From Jiangella mangrovi (GTDB lineage: Bacteria; Actinomycetota; Actinomycetes; Jiangellales; Jiangellaceae), in contig NZ_JACHMM010000001.1 of NCBI RefSeq assembly GCF_014204975.1, positions 992,001 to 1,056,000 of the forward strand: 64,000 nt of DNA. Reading direction: 5' to 3'. Made by a program: the position numbers and the translations under genes. The notes beneath the pieces are model-generated. The model did no database searches. It was given only the letters and a program-made list of their open reading frames with translations, and was not told the origin of the DNA. Positions 16,858 through 25,072 of the stretch are shown here, piece after piece (within the stretch, counting starts at the first letter, position 1; every line of letters begins with the position of its first letter).

Positions 16858-16887
16858 AACCTATCGCTTGTCACTTATATAAGTCAA
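16858..16887 (-). promoter_or_regulatory. arsR promoter with overlapping palindromic operator
   Basis: On the minus strand TTGACT (16887-16882) and TAGGTT (16863-16858) are separated by 18 bp. The perfect palindrome ACTTATATAAGT at 16873-16884 overlaps the -35 box and spacer. This is a standard position for autorepression by the ArsR protein. Confidence 0.7.
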
Positions 16888-16889
16888 CG

Positions 16890-18194
16890 CTACTTCTCTT
16901 CGCTCGACGGCCGCGGCGACGCGCCCTCCACAGTGTCCGCCACCGGCGACGCGGGCACGGTGACCGCGACGTCGGCGGGCGAGTTCTGCCGCCGGCTGCC
17001 GACCAGGAACGGCGCGGCCAGCACCTGGAACACCGCGCCGATGGCCAGCGACGTGCCGTAGCTGTACACGTCGGCCGCACGGCCCAGGATCGGTTGGATG
17101 ACGACCCCGCCGGTGTTGCCCATGAGCGAGTCGAACGAGAGCACCGTCGCCCGCTGCTTCGACGGGATCATGTCGTTGAGGTACGCCTGCCGGATCGGCG
17201 TCTCGGCGGCGAAGATCAGCGCCCAGAGCACCAGCAGGAGCAGCGCGACCCAGAACACTTCGGTGATGCTCAGCAGCCCGAGGATGACGGCACTGAGCAC
17301 CGTCCCCAGGATGAGCGCCGTCGTCCGCTTGCGGAACATCTTGCGGGCGTACGGCGCCGCGTACCCGCCGACCACCTGGGCTCCGGCGACGACGGCGGCG
17401 GCGAGGCCCGCGACGGAGTAGGCGTCGGGGTCGCCGTAGAGCTCCAGCAGGTACGGCTGCAGCGCGTAGAACGTGTAGATGCCGACGCCCGACGCGAACG
17501 GCGCGGCCAGCATGACCCAGCGCACCGGCGGGTTCTTCAGGCCGTGCTCGATCGACGCCGTCCAGATGCCGCGCACCGCCTTCGCCGTCCCCGACGAGCG
17601 GTCCGGCGTGAACCCGAGGTCGCGCATGAGCAGCCCCGCCACCACGAACATCGCGAGCAGGACGGCGACCCGGATCAGGAACGGCACGCCCAGGTCCGTC
17701 GCCTGCGCGATGACGCCGCCGGCCACCGACCCGCCCAGCATCGCCACGCCGGACACCATCTGGCCGCGGCCGAACACCGTCTCGAGGCTGCCGTCGTAGC
17801 CGGCGAAGTGCAGCGCGTCGACCAGCCAGGCCTCGACCGCGCCGGAGAAGAACGTGAACCCGAGGCCGATCAGGACCGACACCAGCGCCCACGCCCAGAA
17901 CGGCGCGCTGATCTGCCACATCAGGTAGTAGAGTGCCGTCGACGCGGCCAGCGTCAGGGTGCCGAGCATGTACGACGCCCGCCGCCCGACGGTGTCCGCC
18001 ACGACCCCCGTCGGGACCTCGAAGAGCACCATGCCGGCGGTGAAGAACGCGTTGGCGGCGAACGCCTCGAGGTTGCTCAGCCCGGCGTCGAGCAGGAACA
18101 GCGTGTTGATGCCCCAGATGAACGACGCCGCGAGCGTGTTGCCGAGCATCAGCGTGATGTAGACGCCCTGAATGCGGCGGGCCTCGGTGTTCAT
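16890..18194 (-). CDS. MFS transporter
   Basis: ATG at 18194, preceded by AGGACG, gives a 434-residue, 12-helix MFS protein. The loop-2 motif appears as GVVADTVGRRASYMLG near residue 55, and the second half has PYARKMFRKRTTALILG. The C-terminus is a 40-residue hydrophilic tail. The N-terminal IQGVYITLMLGNTLAASFIWGINTLFLLDAGLS type is seen in drug and sugar exporters of actinobacteria. It stops 3 bp before the arsR promoter. The substrate cannot be inferred. Confidence 0.82.
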   Translation of the reverse strand: MNTEARRIQGVYITLMLGNTLAASFIWGINTLFLLDAGLSNLEAFAANAFFTAGMVLFEVPTGVVADTVGRRASYMLGTLTLAASTALYYLMWQISAPFWAWALVSVLIGLGFTFFSGAVEAWLVDALHFAGYDGSLETVFGRGQMVSGVAMLGGSVAGGVIAQATDLGVPFLIRVAVLLAMFVVAGLLMRDLGFTPDRSSGTAKAVRGIWTASIEHGLKNPPVRWVMLAAPFASGVGIYTFYALQPYLLELYGDPDAYSVAGLAAAVVAGAQVVGGYAAPYARKMFRKRTTALILGTVLSAVILGLLSITEVFWVALLLLVLWALIFAAETPIRQAYLNDMIPSKQRATVLSFDSLMGNTGGVVIQPILGRAADVYSYGTSLAIGAVFQVLAAPFLVGSRRQNSPADVAVTVPASPVADTVEGASPRPSSEEK

Positions 18195-18312
18195 GGGCAC
18201 AGCGTCCTCTCGTCCAGCCGCGTCGGCGCGACTAATCAAGGTACAAGTGCCCGTCGTCCCGAACTATGCCCGAACTATGCCCGACGGCCCGCCGCACACA
18301 CCAGGTTTCGCC

Positions 18313-19554
18313 TCAGGCCGTGCAGACCACCCCGGAGCACTGGGCCGCCTCGTCGTTGCCGCTGGCCCGGTTGCCGCCGCCGTCGGTGGTGCCGGCGACC
18401 GCGTAGATGCCCCAGCCGCCGTTCAGCCGGGCGATGTTGCGGCGCAGCGTGTTGCCGGCGTTGGCGACGTGGATGCCGTCGCCCTCGTTGCTGCTCGCGG
18501 TGTTGGCCTCCAGCAGGTTCGCCGCGACGCCCGCGGACCCGGAGACGTAGATGCCGGAGCTGTTGTTGCTGTTCGCGGTGTTGCTCAGCAGCCGGTTCGA
18601 CGCCGAGTTCTGCAGCTCGATGCCGTGGCTGAGCTGCGAGTTCGCCGCGTTGGACTGGACGGTGTTCGAGTTCGACGACACCAGCTCGACGCCGGCCGCG
18701 TTGGGCCCGCTGACGTTGAGGTTGTTCGAGCGGACGGTGTTGCCGTTCGACGACGTGAGCAGGATCCCGGAGTCGCTGCTGCCGGAGACCCGGTTGTTGA
18801 TGACCTGGTTGCTCGGCGCGGTCATCAGCTCGATGCCGGTGTCGCCGCTGCCGGTGACGGTGTTGTTGTCGACGACGTTCAGCGTCGTGCTGGTCAGGCC
18901 GATGGCGCCGTCGCCGCCGGTCGTGATCGTGTTCTGCCGCAGCGTGTTGCTGCGCCCGCCGAGGATCTCGACGCTCTGGTCGCTGCTGGCGCTGACGTTG
19001 TTGAGCTCGACGAGGTTGCTCAGCGAGTTCTCGACGTGGATGCCGTCGGCGTTGTTGCGGACGGTGTTGCTGCGCACGACGTTGCCGTTGGAGTCGCCCA
19101 GGACCGCGATGCCGCGCTGCGACTGCAGCTCGACGGTGTTGCTGATGACGCGGTTGTTGGTGTCGGCGTTGGACAGCTGGATGCCGGCGACCTCGTTGCC
19201 GCGCACGGTCAGCGCCGTCACCAGGTTGCCGACGGTGCCCGGGTTGAGCGCGACGCCGTGGTCGAAGCCGGTGATCGTGCCGTTGCGGATGGTGACGTTG
19301 TCGAAGCCGTTGTTGCGCACGCCCACCCCCAGCCCGACGCCGTCGATGGTGCGGCCGTTCAGGTTGAGGGTGATGTTGTGCGCCCCGATGATCAGGCCGT
19401 CGCCGGGGCAGTCGGTGAGGTTGGCCGTCACGGTGGTGTTGGTGGTGACGACGGCGCCGCAGTTGGGAGCCGCGTGTGCGGCAACCGGGACGAACACCGT
19501 CGCCATGAGAATCAGGATCGCGGCCGCAGCCGCCGTTCTGAGGGGGGTTCTCAT
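18313..19554 (-). CDS. Secreted right-handed parallel beta-helix protein
   Basis: ATG at 19554 begins a clear Sec signal peptide (RTPLRTAAAAAILILMATVFV, cleavage after AHA near residue 28). The mature 385 residues consist of about 16 NosD/PbH1-type repeats of about 22 residues built on N-x-V/I-x-N-N and G-I-x-L motifs (for example SNTVELQSQRGIAVLGDSNG). Such solenoids are carbohydrate-binding or polysaccharide-cleaving, but no catalytic residues can be named. A cysteine near the N-terminus (NCGAVV, TDCPGDG) and two near the C-terminus (CSGVVC) could close disulfides at the caps. A longer start at 19593 would mask the signal peptide. Confidence 0.85.
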   Translation of the reverse strand: MRTPLRTAAAAAILILMATVFVPVAAHAAPNCGAVVTTNTTVTANLTDCPGDGLIIGAHNITLNLNGRTIDGVGLGVGVRNNGFDNVTIRNGTITGFDHGVALNPGTVGNLVTALTVRGNEVAGIQLSNADTNNRVISNTVELQSQRGIAVLGDSNGNVVRSNTVRNNADGIHVENSLSNLVELNNVSASSDQSVEILGGRSNTLRQNTITTGGDGAIGLTSTTLNVVDNNTVTGSGDTGIELMTAPSNQVINNRVSGSSDSGILLTSSNGNTVRSNNLNVSGPNAAGVELVSSNSNTVQSNAANSQLSHGIELQNSASNRLLSNTANSNNSSGIYVSGSAGVAANLLEANTASSNEGDGIHVANAGNTLRRNIARLNGGWGIYAVAGTTDGGGNRASGNDEAAQCSGVVCTA

Positions 19555-19638
19555 GGCCCCCACGCTTCCGACCGTCCGGGAGGATTCGGTCAAGACGGCG
19601 TGAGAGTTCGGTTATGTGCCGGGTCGAGCCCGACGGCG

Positions 19639-20616
19639 TCAGCCGACGGCGATCCCGCGGTCCTGGAGCACGTCCTCGAGCAGCGTCGGCCGGTCGGTCA
19701 TGATGCCGTCGACGCCGAGGTCGATGAGCCGCTCCATCTCGGCGCGGTCGTTGATGGTCCACACGTGGACGGCGAGGCCGCGGCGGTGCGCGTCGGCGAC
19801 GAAGTCCGCGGTGACCACCGGGATGCCCGACTGCGACGGCGGCACCTGCAGCGCGTGGTGGCCGTGCAGCGTGATGCCGGTCAGTGGGCCGAGCGTGTTC
19901 AGCCAGAACGCCGTGGCCTGCGTGGTGCCCGGCGACGTGCTGACCTCGCGGTTGTACAGCTTGAACCGGGTGACCGCGCTGTCGGAGAACGAGGCGACGA
20001 CGGTGTCGGTGCCGCGGCCGAACTCGGCGAGGAGGTCTGCCATGGTGCGCTCGTACGGCGTGGTCTCGGGCCGGGTGCGCTTGATCTCGACGTTGATGAG
20101 CACGCCGGGGAACGCCTCGAGCACCTCGCGCACCGTCGGGATGCGGAAGTCCTCGGCGGTGTAGCCGGGCGGGGCCGGCCGGTCGCCGGTCGCGACGCCG
20201 CGAAGGGTGTACGCGGCCGCGTCCTGGTCGTGGCACGTCCCGCAGCCGGGCACGAACCAGTACGCCGCGTCGAGCGCGCGGATCTGCGCCAGCGTCAGCC
20301 GGTCGACCCGGCCCGTGCCGTTCGTGGTGCGGTCGACGGTGGTGTCGTGCAGGACGACCAGCTCGCCGTCGGCCGTGGCGTGCACGTCGAGCTCGAGCAC
20401 GTCGGCGCCCTTGTCGAGCGCCGTCTCGAATGCGTAGAGGGTGTCCGACGGCGCCTCGATCTCGCCGCCCTGGTGCGCGATGTTGAGGACACGGCGTTCC
20501 AGCCACGGGTTCTGCTCCGCGGCGGGGACGGCAGGCGCGCCGGCCGCCGTCATGGTCGTCGGGAGCAGGACCGCGGCGACGGCGCCGGCGGCAGCGAGAC
20601 CGGTGAGCCTGTTCAT
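19639..20616 (-). CDS. Secreted glycerophosphodiester phosphodiesterase
   Basis: The 325-residue product has a signal peptide (MNRLTGLAAAGAVAAVLLPT) and a GDPD TIM barrel. The catalytic first histidine is in LNIAHQGGEIEAPSDT near residue 48, the metal-binding acids in ADVLELDVHATADGELVVLHD near residue 75 with the second histidine, and the barrel closes with VHVWTINDRAEMERLIDLGVDGIMTD. HQG replaces the usual HRG. It hydrolyses glycerophosphodiesters to glycerol-3-phosphate and an alcohol outside the cell. A two-cysteine insertion (GCGTCHDQ) near residue 127 is unusual for the family. Confidence 0.9.
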   Translation of the reverse strand: MNRLTGLAAAGAVAAVLLPTTMTAAGAPAVPAAEQNPWLERRVLNIAHQGGEIEAPSDTLYAFETALDKGADVLELDVHATADGELVVLHDTTVDRTTNGTGRVDRLTLAQIRALDAAYWFVPGCGTCHDQDAAAYTLRGVATGDRPAPPGYTAEDFRIPTVREVLEAFPGVLINVEIKRTRPETTPYERTMADLLAEFGRGTDTVVASFSDSAVTRFKLYNREVSTSPGTTQATAFWLNTLGPLTGITLHGHHALQVPPSQSGIPVVTADFVADAHRRGLAVHVWTINDRAEMERLIDLGVDGIMTDRPTLLEDVLQDRGIAVG

Positions 20617-20699
20617 GGCGGCACCGTAGTGGGTGGTGGTGACAGTCGCGCCGACAGGAGATGAACGTGCTGTCGGTGCTGGTGGGTACGGTCCGGATC

Positions 20700-21107
20700 A
20701 TGGCGACGTATCCCAGCGTGTTGCAGACCGTCCTCGACACCACCGACGCCCGCGCCGCCGCGGAGTTCTACCGGCAGTTGCTGGGCTACGTGTACCGGCC
20801 CGGCCACGAGACCACCGACCCCGCCGGCGACGACTGGCTGGTCCTACTCGACGAGCCTGGCGGCGAGCGACGGCTGGCGTTCCAGCAGGTCGACCAGCTG
20901 ACGCCGTCGACCTGGCCGGACGCCGCCGTCCCGCAGCAGCTGCACCTCGACATGACGGTGCCGTCGCTCGAGGAGCTGCTGGCCCAGCACGACCGCGTGC
21001 TCGCGCTGGGCGGGCGCATGATCTTCGACCGCCTCGACGACCCCGACGAGCCGCTGCGCGTCTATGCCGACCTCGACGGCCACCCGTTCTGCATCTTCGT
21101 GGGCTGA
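20700..21107 (+). CDS. VOC (glyoxalase/bleomycin resistance) family protein
   Basis: ATG at 20700 follows a TACGGT -10 box by 7 nt, so a leaderless start is preferred over ATG at 20661. The 135-residue protein has two beta-alpha-beta-beta-beta units typical of the vicinal oxygen chelate fold, with DTTDARAAAEFYRQLLGY at the first helix and YADLDGHPFCIF at the end. Potential metal ligands are H80 region (QQLHLDM) and the final acidic/histidine cluster. Substrate unknown; members include dioxygenases, isomerases and antibiotic-binding proteins. The last 46 bp overlap the convergent membrane-protein gene. Confidence 0.83.
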   Translation: MATYPSVLQTVLDTTDARAAAEFYRQLLGYVYRPGHETTDPAGDDWLVLLDEPGGERRLAFQQVDQLTPSTWPDAAVPQQLHLDMTVPSLEELLAQHDRVLALGGRMIFDRLDDPDEPLRVYADLDGHPFCIFVG

Positions 21108-21478
21108 CGGCGCTCGCTGCGGACCGCCCACGCGGTCGCGAGCAGGCCGCCGCCCACCAGCGCGGCGAGCACCGCCCGACCCAGCGGGCTGCCGGCGTAG
21201 AGCACCGCGGCCACCGCCAGCACGACGGCCACCTCGGTCACGGCGTACGTGCGCCGCTCGTGCCGCAGGGCCCGCCGCACCACCGCGGCGCCGCAGCCGG
21301 CAGCCATGACGAGCAGCACGGGCGCGATCGCCAGCGGGAGCGGATCGCCCCAGTACCGGGCCACGGCCAGGCCGAGTCCGGCGCCGAGTGCGCCCACGCC
21401 GGCCACGGCCGAGACCGGGAGCGCCCACGCGGGCCACGGGCGCTCGTCCGGAAGGCGCAGCTCGCGGGTGTCCGTCAT
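21062..21478 (-). CDS. Small hypothetical membrane protein
   Basis: ATG at 21478 gives 138 residues with four hydrophobic segments (residues 17-38, 46-64, 79-94, 100-118) and arginine-rich loops (VVRRALRHERRT), consistent with a positive-inside membrane protein. No family is recognised. It overlaps the end of the VOC gene by 46 bp tail to tail. Confidence 0.5.
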   Translation of the reverse strand: MTDTRELRLPDERPWPAWALPVSAVAGVGALGAGLGLAVARYWGDPLPLAIAPVLLVMAAGCGAAVVRRALRHERRTYAVTEVAVVLAVAAVLYAGSPLGRAVLAALVGGGLLATAWAVRSERRQPTKMQNGWPSRSA

Positions 21479-21518
21479 GTCCGCAGTGTGACAGCCGCTC
21501 AGGACGCATGCCCCACCT

Positions 21519-21613
21519 CCCCCACCCACGTTGATCTTGGAGTTGTTCGGCATATGCGGGGTAATTTGCCCCGATTGATGGCCGAAGAACTCCAAGATCA
21601 ACTTGGGTGGGGG
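21519..21613. repeat. 95-bp near-perfect palindromic element
   Basis: A 33-bp arm at 21519-21551 is repeated in inverse at 21581-21613 with only two mismatches. The arms contain TTGATCTTGGAGTT and end in CCCCCACCC. Inside the loop, CGGGG (21557-21561) and CCCCG (21569-21573) form a second hairpin. It fills the intergenic space between two minus-strand genes. It looks like a REP/MITE-type extragenic palindrome; its A+T-rich core differs from the surroundings. Confidence 0.75.
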
Positions 21614-21641
21614 ACGGCGCGCGGCGGCGCGGCAGCCCGCG

Positions 21642-22415
21642 TCAGCCGAGGCGCTCGGCGAGGAACTCCTCCCAGGTGCGGGTGCCGAGGTCGGCGCCGT
21701 CGACGGTCAGGTTGGCGCCGTCGCGGTACGCGCGGCCCGCCTTGCCGGGCATCCGCACCGGCAACAGCGCCCGCCGCTTCCCGGCCGCCCGCAGGTACGA
21801 GCGCATCAGCTCGCCCATCGGCTCGATCCGCGGGCCGGCGAGGTCGGGCACCAGGCCGGCCGGCTCGCCGAGGGTCAGCTCGGTCAGCCGGGCGGCCACG
21901 TCGCGCGCGTCGACGGGCTGGAACCGCAGGCCGCCGGGGACCGGCACCACGGGGAGCTTCGCCATCGCCGTCGCCGTCTTCAACACGAGGTCGTGGAACT
22001 GGGCGGCGCGCAGGACGGTCCACGGCACGCCCGCGCCGGTCACGGCCTCCTCGGCGGCCAGCTTCATGCGGAACCAGGCGATCGGCACCCGGTCGGCGCC
22101 GATCGCCGAGATGTGCACGAGGTGCTTCACGCCGGCCCGGGCGGCGGCCGCGGCGAGCGCCGTCGTCGCCTCGGCGTCGCCCTTGGGTCCGCCGGCGAGG
22201 TGCAGGACGACCTCGACGCCACCGAGCGCGGCGTCGAGGTGGCGTGCGGCGTCGGGGCCGCGGAGATCGGCCGCGACGTGCTCGACGGCGTCGGCTGCGG
22301 GTTCGCGCGGGGTGCGGCTGAGCATGCGGACGGTCCGGCCGGCCGCGACCAGCCGTGGCACGATGAGACGTCCGAGGGTGCCGGTGCCGCCGGTGACGAG
22401 AAGAGGTGTGGTCAT
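21642..22415 (-). CDS. NAD(P)-binding NmrA/SDR-like protein
   Basis: The 257-residue product has an N-terminal Rossmann motif (LLVTGGTGTLGRLIVPRLVAAGRTVRMLSR) and the atypical-SDR pattern LVHISAIGADRVPIAWFRMKLAAEEAV, with tyrosine of YxxxK replaced. It belongs to the NmrA/atypical SDR group, which act as redox sensors, quinone reductases or epimerase-like enzymes. It is divergent from an ECF41 sigma gene whose 5' flank holds a matching promoter. Oxidoreductase/epimerase genes of this sort are the classical ECF41 target. Confidence 0.85.
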   Translation of the reverse strand: MTTPLLVTGGTGTLGRLIVPRLVAAGRTVRMLSRTPREPAADAVEHVAADLRGPDAARHLDAALGGVEVVLHLAGGPKGDAEATTALAAAAARAGVKHLVHISAIGADRVPIAWFRMKLAAEEAVTGAGVPWTVLRAAQFHDLVLKTATAMAKLPVVPVPGGLRFQPVDARDVAARLTELTLGEPAGLVPDLAGPRIEPMGELMRSYLRAAGKRRALLPVRMPGKAGRAYRDGANLTVDGADLGTRTWEEFLAERLG

Positions 22416-22423
22416 ACTCGGCT

Positions 22424-22450
22424 GACCCGCGGAGACGGAGGAATGTGACC
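22424..22450 (-). promoter_or_regulatory. ECF41-like promoter for the NmrA-like gene
   Basis: On the minus strand GGTCACA (22450-22444), 16 bp and GGTC (22427-22424) lie 8 nt before the ATG. The described ECF41 consensus is TGTCACA-N16-CGTC, so each box has one mismatch and the spacing is exact. The mRNA would be nearly leaderless. Confidence 0.6.
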
Positions 22451-22452
22451 GG

Positions 22453-23340
22453 ATGAGCGAAGAAGTTTTCGAGCATCACCGGTCACACCTGCGCGCCGTC
22501 GCCTACCGCATGCTGGGGTCGCTCAGCGAGGCTGACGACGCTGTCCAGGAGACCTGGCTGCGCTACCAGCGCACCGACACCTCCGACGTCGAGAACCTCG
22601 CGGGCTGGCTGACGACGGTGGTCAGCCGCGTCTGCCTCAACCTGCTGCGGGCGCGAGCCACTCGCGCCGAGGAGCCGCTGGACGACGGCGACGGCGTGAG
22701 CCTGCGGCTGCCCGACCCGGTCGTCAGCCCGCTGACCGGCCCGGACCCCGAGCAGGAGGCGCTGCTCGCCGACTCCGTCGGGCTGGCGATGCAGGTCGTC
22801 CTCGACACCCTGTCGCCGGCCGAGCGGCTGGCGTTCGTCCTGCACGACCTGTTCGCGGTCCCGTTCGAGGAGGTCGCGCCGCTGGTCGAGCGGACCCCGG
22901 AGGCCGCGCGCCAACTGGCCAGCCGGGCCCGCCGCCGGGTCCACGACGCCGCCCCGGTCCCCGACGCCGACCTCGCCCGGCAGCGGGTCGCGGTCGACGC
23001 GTTCTACGCCGCGGCCCGCGACGGCGACTTCGACGCGCTGGTGTCGGTGCTCGACCCCGAGGTCGTCCTGCGCGCCGACGGCGGTGCGGTGCGGACCCGC
23101 CCGACGGTGCTGCTGCGCGGGGCGCGGACGGTCGCCGGGCAGGCCGCGACGGCGCAGCGGCTGTCGCGGTACGTGCGGCCGGCGCTGGTCAACGGCGCGG
23201 CCGGCGCGGTCGTCGTCATCGCCGGTCGGGTGTTCGCCGTCATGGCCTTCACCGTCGCCGACGGCCGTATCGCCGCGATCGACGTCCTCTACGACCCCGC
23301 CCGCCTCGAGCGCATCGACCCGGCGGCGTTCGATGCCTGA
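22453..23340 (+). CDS. ECF sigma factor with SnoaL-like C-terminus (ECF41, SigJ type)
   Basis: The 295-residue product has sigma region 2 (HLRAVAYRMLGSLSEADDAVQETWLRY) and region 4 (LSPAERLAFVLHDLFAVPFEEVAPLVERTPEAARQLASRARRRV), then about 110 residues of SnoaL-like fold. The linker carries VDAFYAAARDGDFDALVSVLDPEVVLRADGG, close to the group signature (DGGG replaced by DGGA). In ECF41 factors the fused domain modulates activity and replaces an anti-sigma factor. It lies 37 bp from the divergent NmrA-like gene, which has a candidate ECF41 promoter. Confidence 0.9.
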   Translation: MSEEVFEHHRSHLRAVAYRMLGSLSEADDAVQETWLRYQRTDTSDVENLAGWLTTVVSRVCLNLLRARATRAEEPLDDGDGVSLRLPDPVVSPLTGPDPEQEALLADSVGLAMQVVLDTLSPAERLAFVLHDLFAVPFEEVAPLVERTPEAARQLASRARRRVHDAAPVPDADLARQRVAVDAFYAAARDGDFDALVSVLDPEVVLRADGGAVRTRPTVLLRGARTVAGQAATAQRLSRYVRPALVNGAAGAVVVIAGRVFAVMAFTVADGRIAAIDVLYDPARLERIDPAAFDA

Positions 23341-23522
23341 TCCCGGAACGCGAACATCCACGCAGACCTGGTGACGCACCTGTTCGAGCCCGGCGCGCGG
23401 GGCACGGGCGAGGATGTCCATCGCGGAGGTGTTGACGCTGACGCCAACTGTTGGCACTGGCGTCTACACCCGCGCAGCCGACACTCATCGTCTGCCGCGC
23501 CGCCGGCGGTCGACTCGCTTGC

Positions 23523-24029
23523 TCAGTCGCGCAGCGCGAAGACCGGCCGGGTCCAGCCGGTGTCCGCGACGCCCTGGTCCAGCGCCGCGCCGATGGCCCG
23601 CTCCTCGTAGCGGAAGTGCGACTCCATGATCGCGGCGAGCCCGTCGAGCTCGCCCCGGATCGCGTCGCGGCGCTCCGCGGTGACGCCGGCCTGTGTCTCA
23701 CCGGCCAAGCCTTGGACGGTGGTGAGGATGCCGGCGATCAGCCAGTGGTCCTCCTGCAGCGCGGCGACGGTGGCCGCGAGGTCCGGGCGGACGCGGAGGA
23801 GCTCGGCGAACAGGCCGGAGTCCTCGCCCTCGTGATGTGTCGTGAGCGCCGCACAGAACCCCAGGCAGTGGGCGAGCAGGTCGCCGTCGGCCCCGTCGGC
23901 GTCGAACCCGGCGGCCGTCTCACCGCCGAGGTCGGACTGCAGCCGCCGCAGCCGCTCCCGCAGCGTCGCGTGCGTCTCGGTGAGCTGCCGGCTCCATGCG
24001 GCGGTGCGGTCGAGGTCGCCGTCGGGCAT
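23523..24029 (-). CDS. Hemerythrin domain-containing protein
   Basis: The 168-residue all-helical protein shows metal-site pattern THATL near residue 20, LTTHHEGEDSGLF near residue 65 (HxxxE), EDHWLIAGIL near residue 95 and MESHFRYEERAIG near residue 138. These histidines and carboxylates build a di-iron site. Hemerythrin-like proteins bind oxygen, NO or peroxide and often belong to nitrosative-stress responses. It is convergent with the ECF41 sigma gene upstream (about 180 bp apart). Confidence 0.82.
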   Translation of the reverse strand: MPDGDLDRTAAWSRQLTETHATLRERLRRLQSDLGGETAAGFDADGADGDLLAHCLGFCAALTTHHEGEDSGLFAELLRVRPDLAATVAALQEDHWLIAGILTTVQGLAGETQAGVTAERRDAIRGELDGLAAIMESHFRYEERAIGAALDQGVADTGWTRPVFALRD

Positions 24030-24129
24030 CGGTCCATCCGATCAGGCCGCGCCGCTCCCCCGCAACCCGGCTCCGGCCCGGGGTCTTTCGGCCCTGCTCA
24101 GCGCGGTCCGGCGGGTCGAGGGTGGCGGT

Positions 24130-24609
24130 ATGGGGGAGGAGACGCGGGCCGGCCCCTCATGGCCGGCACTCGCGCTCGTAACGGTGACCGCGATCGCCGC
24201 GTCGGGGGTGGCGTCGGCGGTGTGGACGACGCACGGCGACCGCTCGCCGCGGGCGATCGTCGACCCGGCGGCGCAGCTCGTCACCGTCGAGGAGGCCTGT
24301 GAGCGCTGGACCGACCAGACCGGGCGGCCGTTCACCAGCGACGGCGACCGCTGCGCCGCGCTGACCGGGTGGTTGTCCGACGCGCTGACCCGCACCGGCC
24401 GCAGTCCCTGGATGCTGTGGGGCGACCCGGAGAAGCTGCACACGGTGTGTCTGGAGTGGCTGGCGGAGGGTCCGCCGGCCGACCTCGGCGACGACGACGG
24501 CGTCACCTGGTGCGGCGACCTCGTCGGCTGGATGGCCGACCATGTGGGCTCCTGGAAGGACCGTGACGGCTGGGACGGCTGGCTGCCCGAGCCGATGATC
24601 GGCCCCTGA
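24130..24609 (+). CDS. Hypothetical protein with N-terminal membrane anchor
   Basis: ATG at 24130 gives 159 residues. Residues 12-31 are hydrophobic (ALALVTVTAIAASGVASAVW), a single anchor or signal. The remainder is acidic and tryptophan-rich with four cysteines (EEACERW, GDRCAAL, HTVCLEW, VTWCGDL), which could form two extracytoplasmic disulfides. No family recognised. It is flanked by the divergent hemerythrin gene and ends 14 bp before a convergent membrane gene. Confidence 0.55.
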   Translation: MGEETRAGPSWPALALVTVTAIAASGVASAVWTTHGDRSPRAIVDPAAQLVTVEEACERWTDQTGRPFTSDGDRCAALTGWLSDALTRTGRSPWMLWGDPEKLHTVCLEWLAEGPPADLGDDDGVTWCGDLVGWMADHVGSWKDRDGWDGWLPEPMIGP

Positions 24610-24623
24610 CGCCGAAGCCGGCG

Positions 24624-25034
24624 TCACGGCCGCACGGCCCAGCGCAGGCCCGGGATCAGCGCCAGCCCGACGGCGACGTGCATGTGCGCCAGGTAGACCC
24701 GGGTCGCCGTCGTCGCGTCGGCGCTCAGCGGACCACCGAGCGACAGCAGCAGGACCGTCACCGCGACGATCGTCCACACCCGCCGGGCCCGCGCGTCGCC
24801 CAGTCGCCGCTGCAACAGCGTGAGCAGACCCCAGCCTGCCAGCGACACCACCAGCGCGGCGCCCAGCACCATGGGCAGGCCGACGTCCATGGTCCAGCCG
24901 CCCGTGGTCACCTCGAGGTCGGCGCCGGCGATCTCGGCGACCGCCCACGGGACCGCAGCTGCCGCCGTCGCCCCCGCAATCGCGAGCGCGATCGCACCAC
25001 CTCGTCGTCGCACTGCAAGGTTCGTCGTCGTCAT
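24624..25034 (-). CDS. Four-helix membrane protein (DUF6069-like)
   Basis: The 136-residue product has four hydrophobic helices (residues 12-34, 50-70, 86-104, 115-132) and the pattern WTMDVGLPMVLGAALVVSLAGWGLL with LAHMHVAVGLALIP near the end, resembling the DUF6069 family. It is divergent from the second ECF41 sigma gene and its upstream region carries the same -35/-10 pair as that gene. It is the probable regulon member of that sigma factor. Biochemical role unknown. Confidence 0.75.
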   Translation of the reverse strand: MTTTNLAVRRRGGAIALAIAGATAAAAVPWAVAEIAGADLEVTTGGWTMDVGLPMVLGAALVVSLAGWGLLTLLQRRLGDARARRVWTIVAVTVLLLSLGGPLSADATTATRVYLAHMHVAVGLALIPGLRWAVRP

Positions 25035-25072
25035 CGTCGCCTCCTGGCACTCTGGTGGTCGGTCAGCGACAC

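Noticed and set aside
23431-23480. Inverted words GACGCC/GGCGTC as an operator
   Set aside because: Lies between two convergent genes, away from any promoter; short GC words are expected by chance at this base composition.
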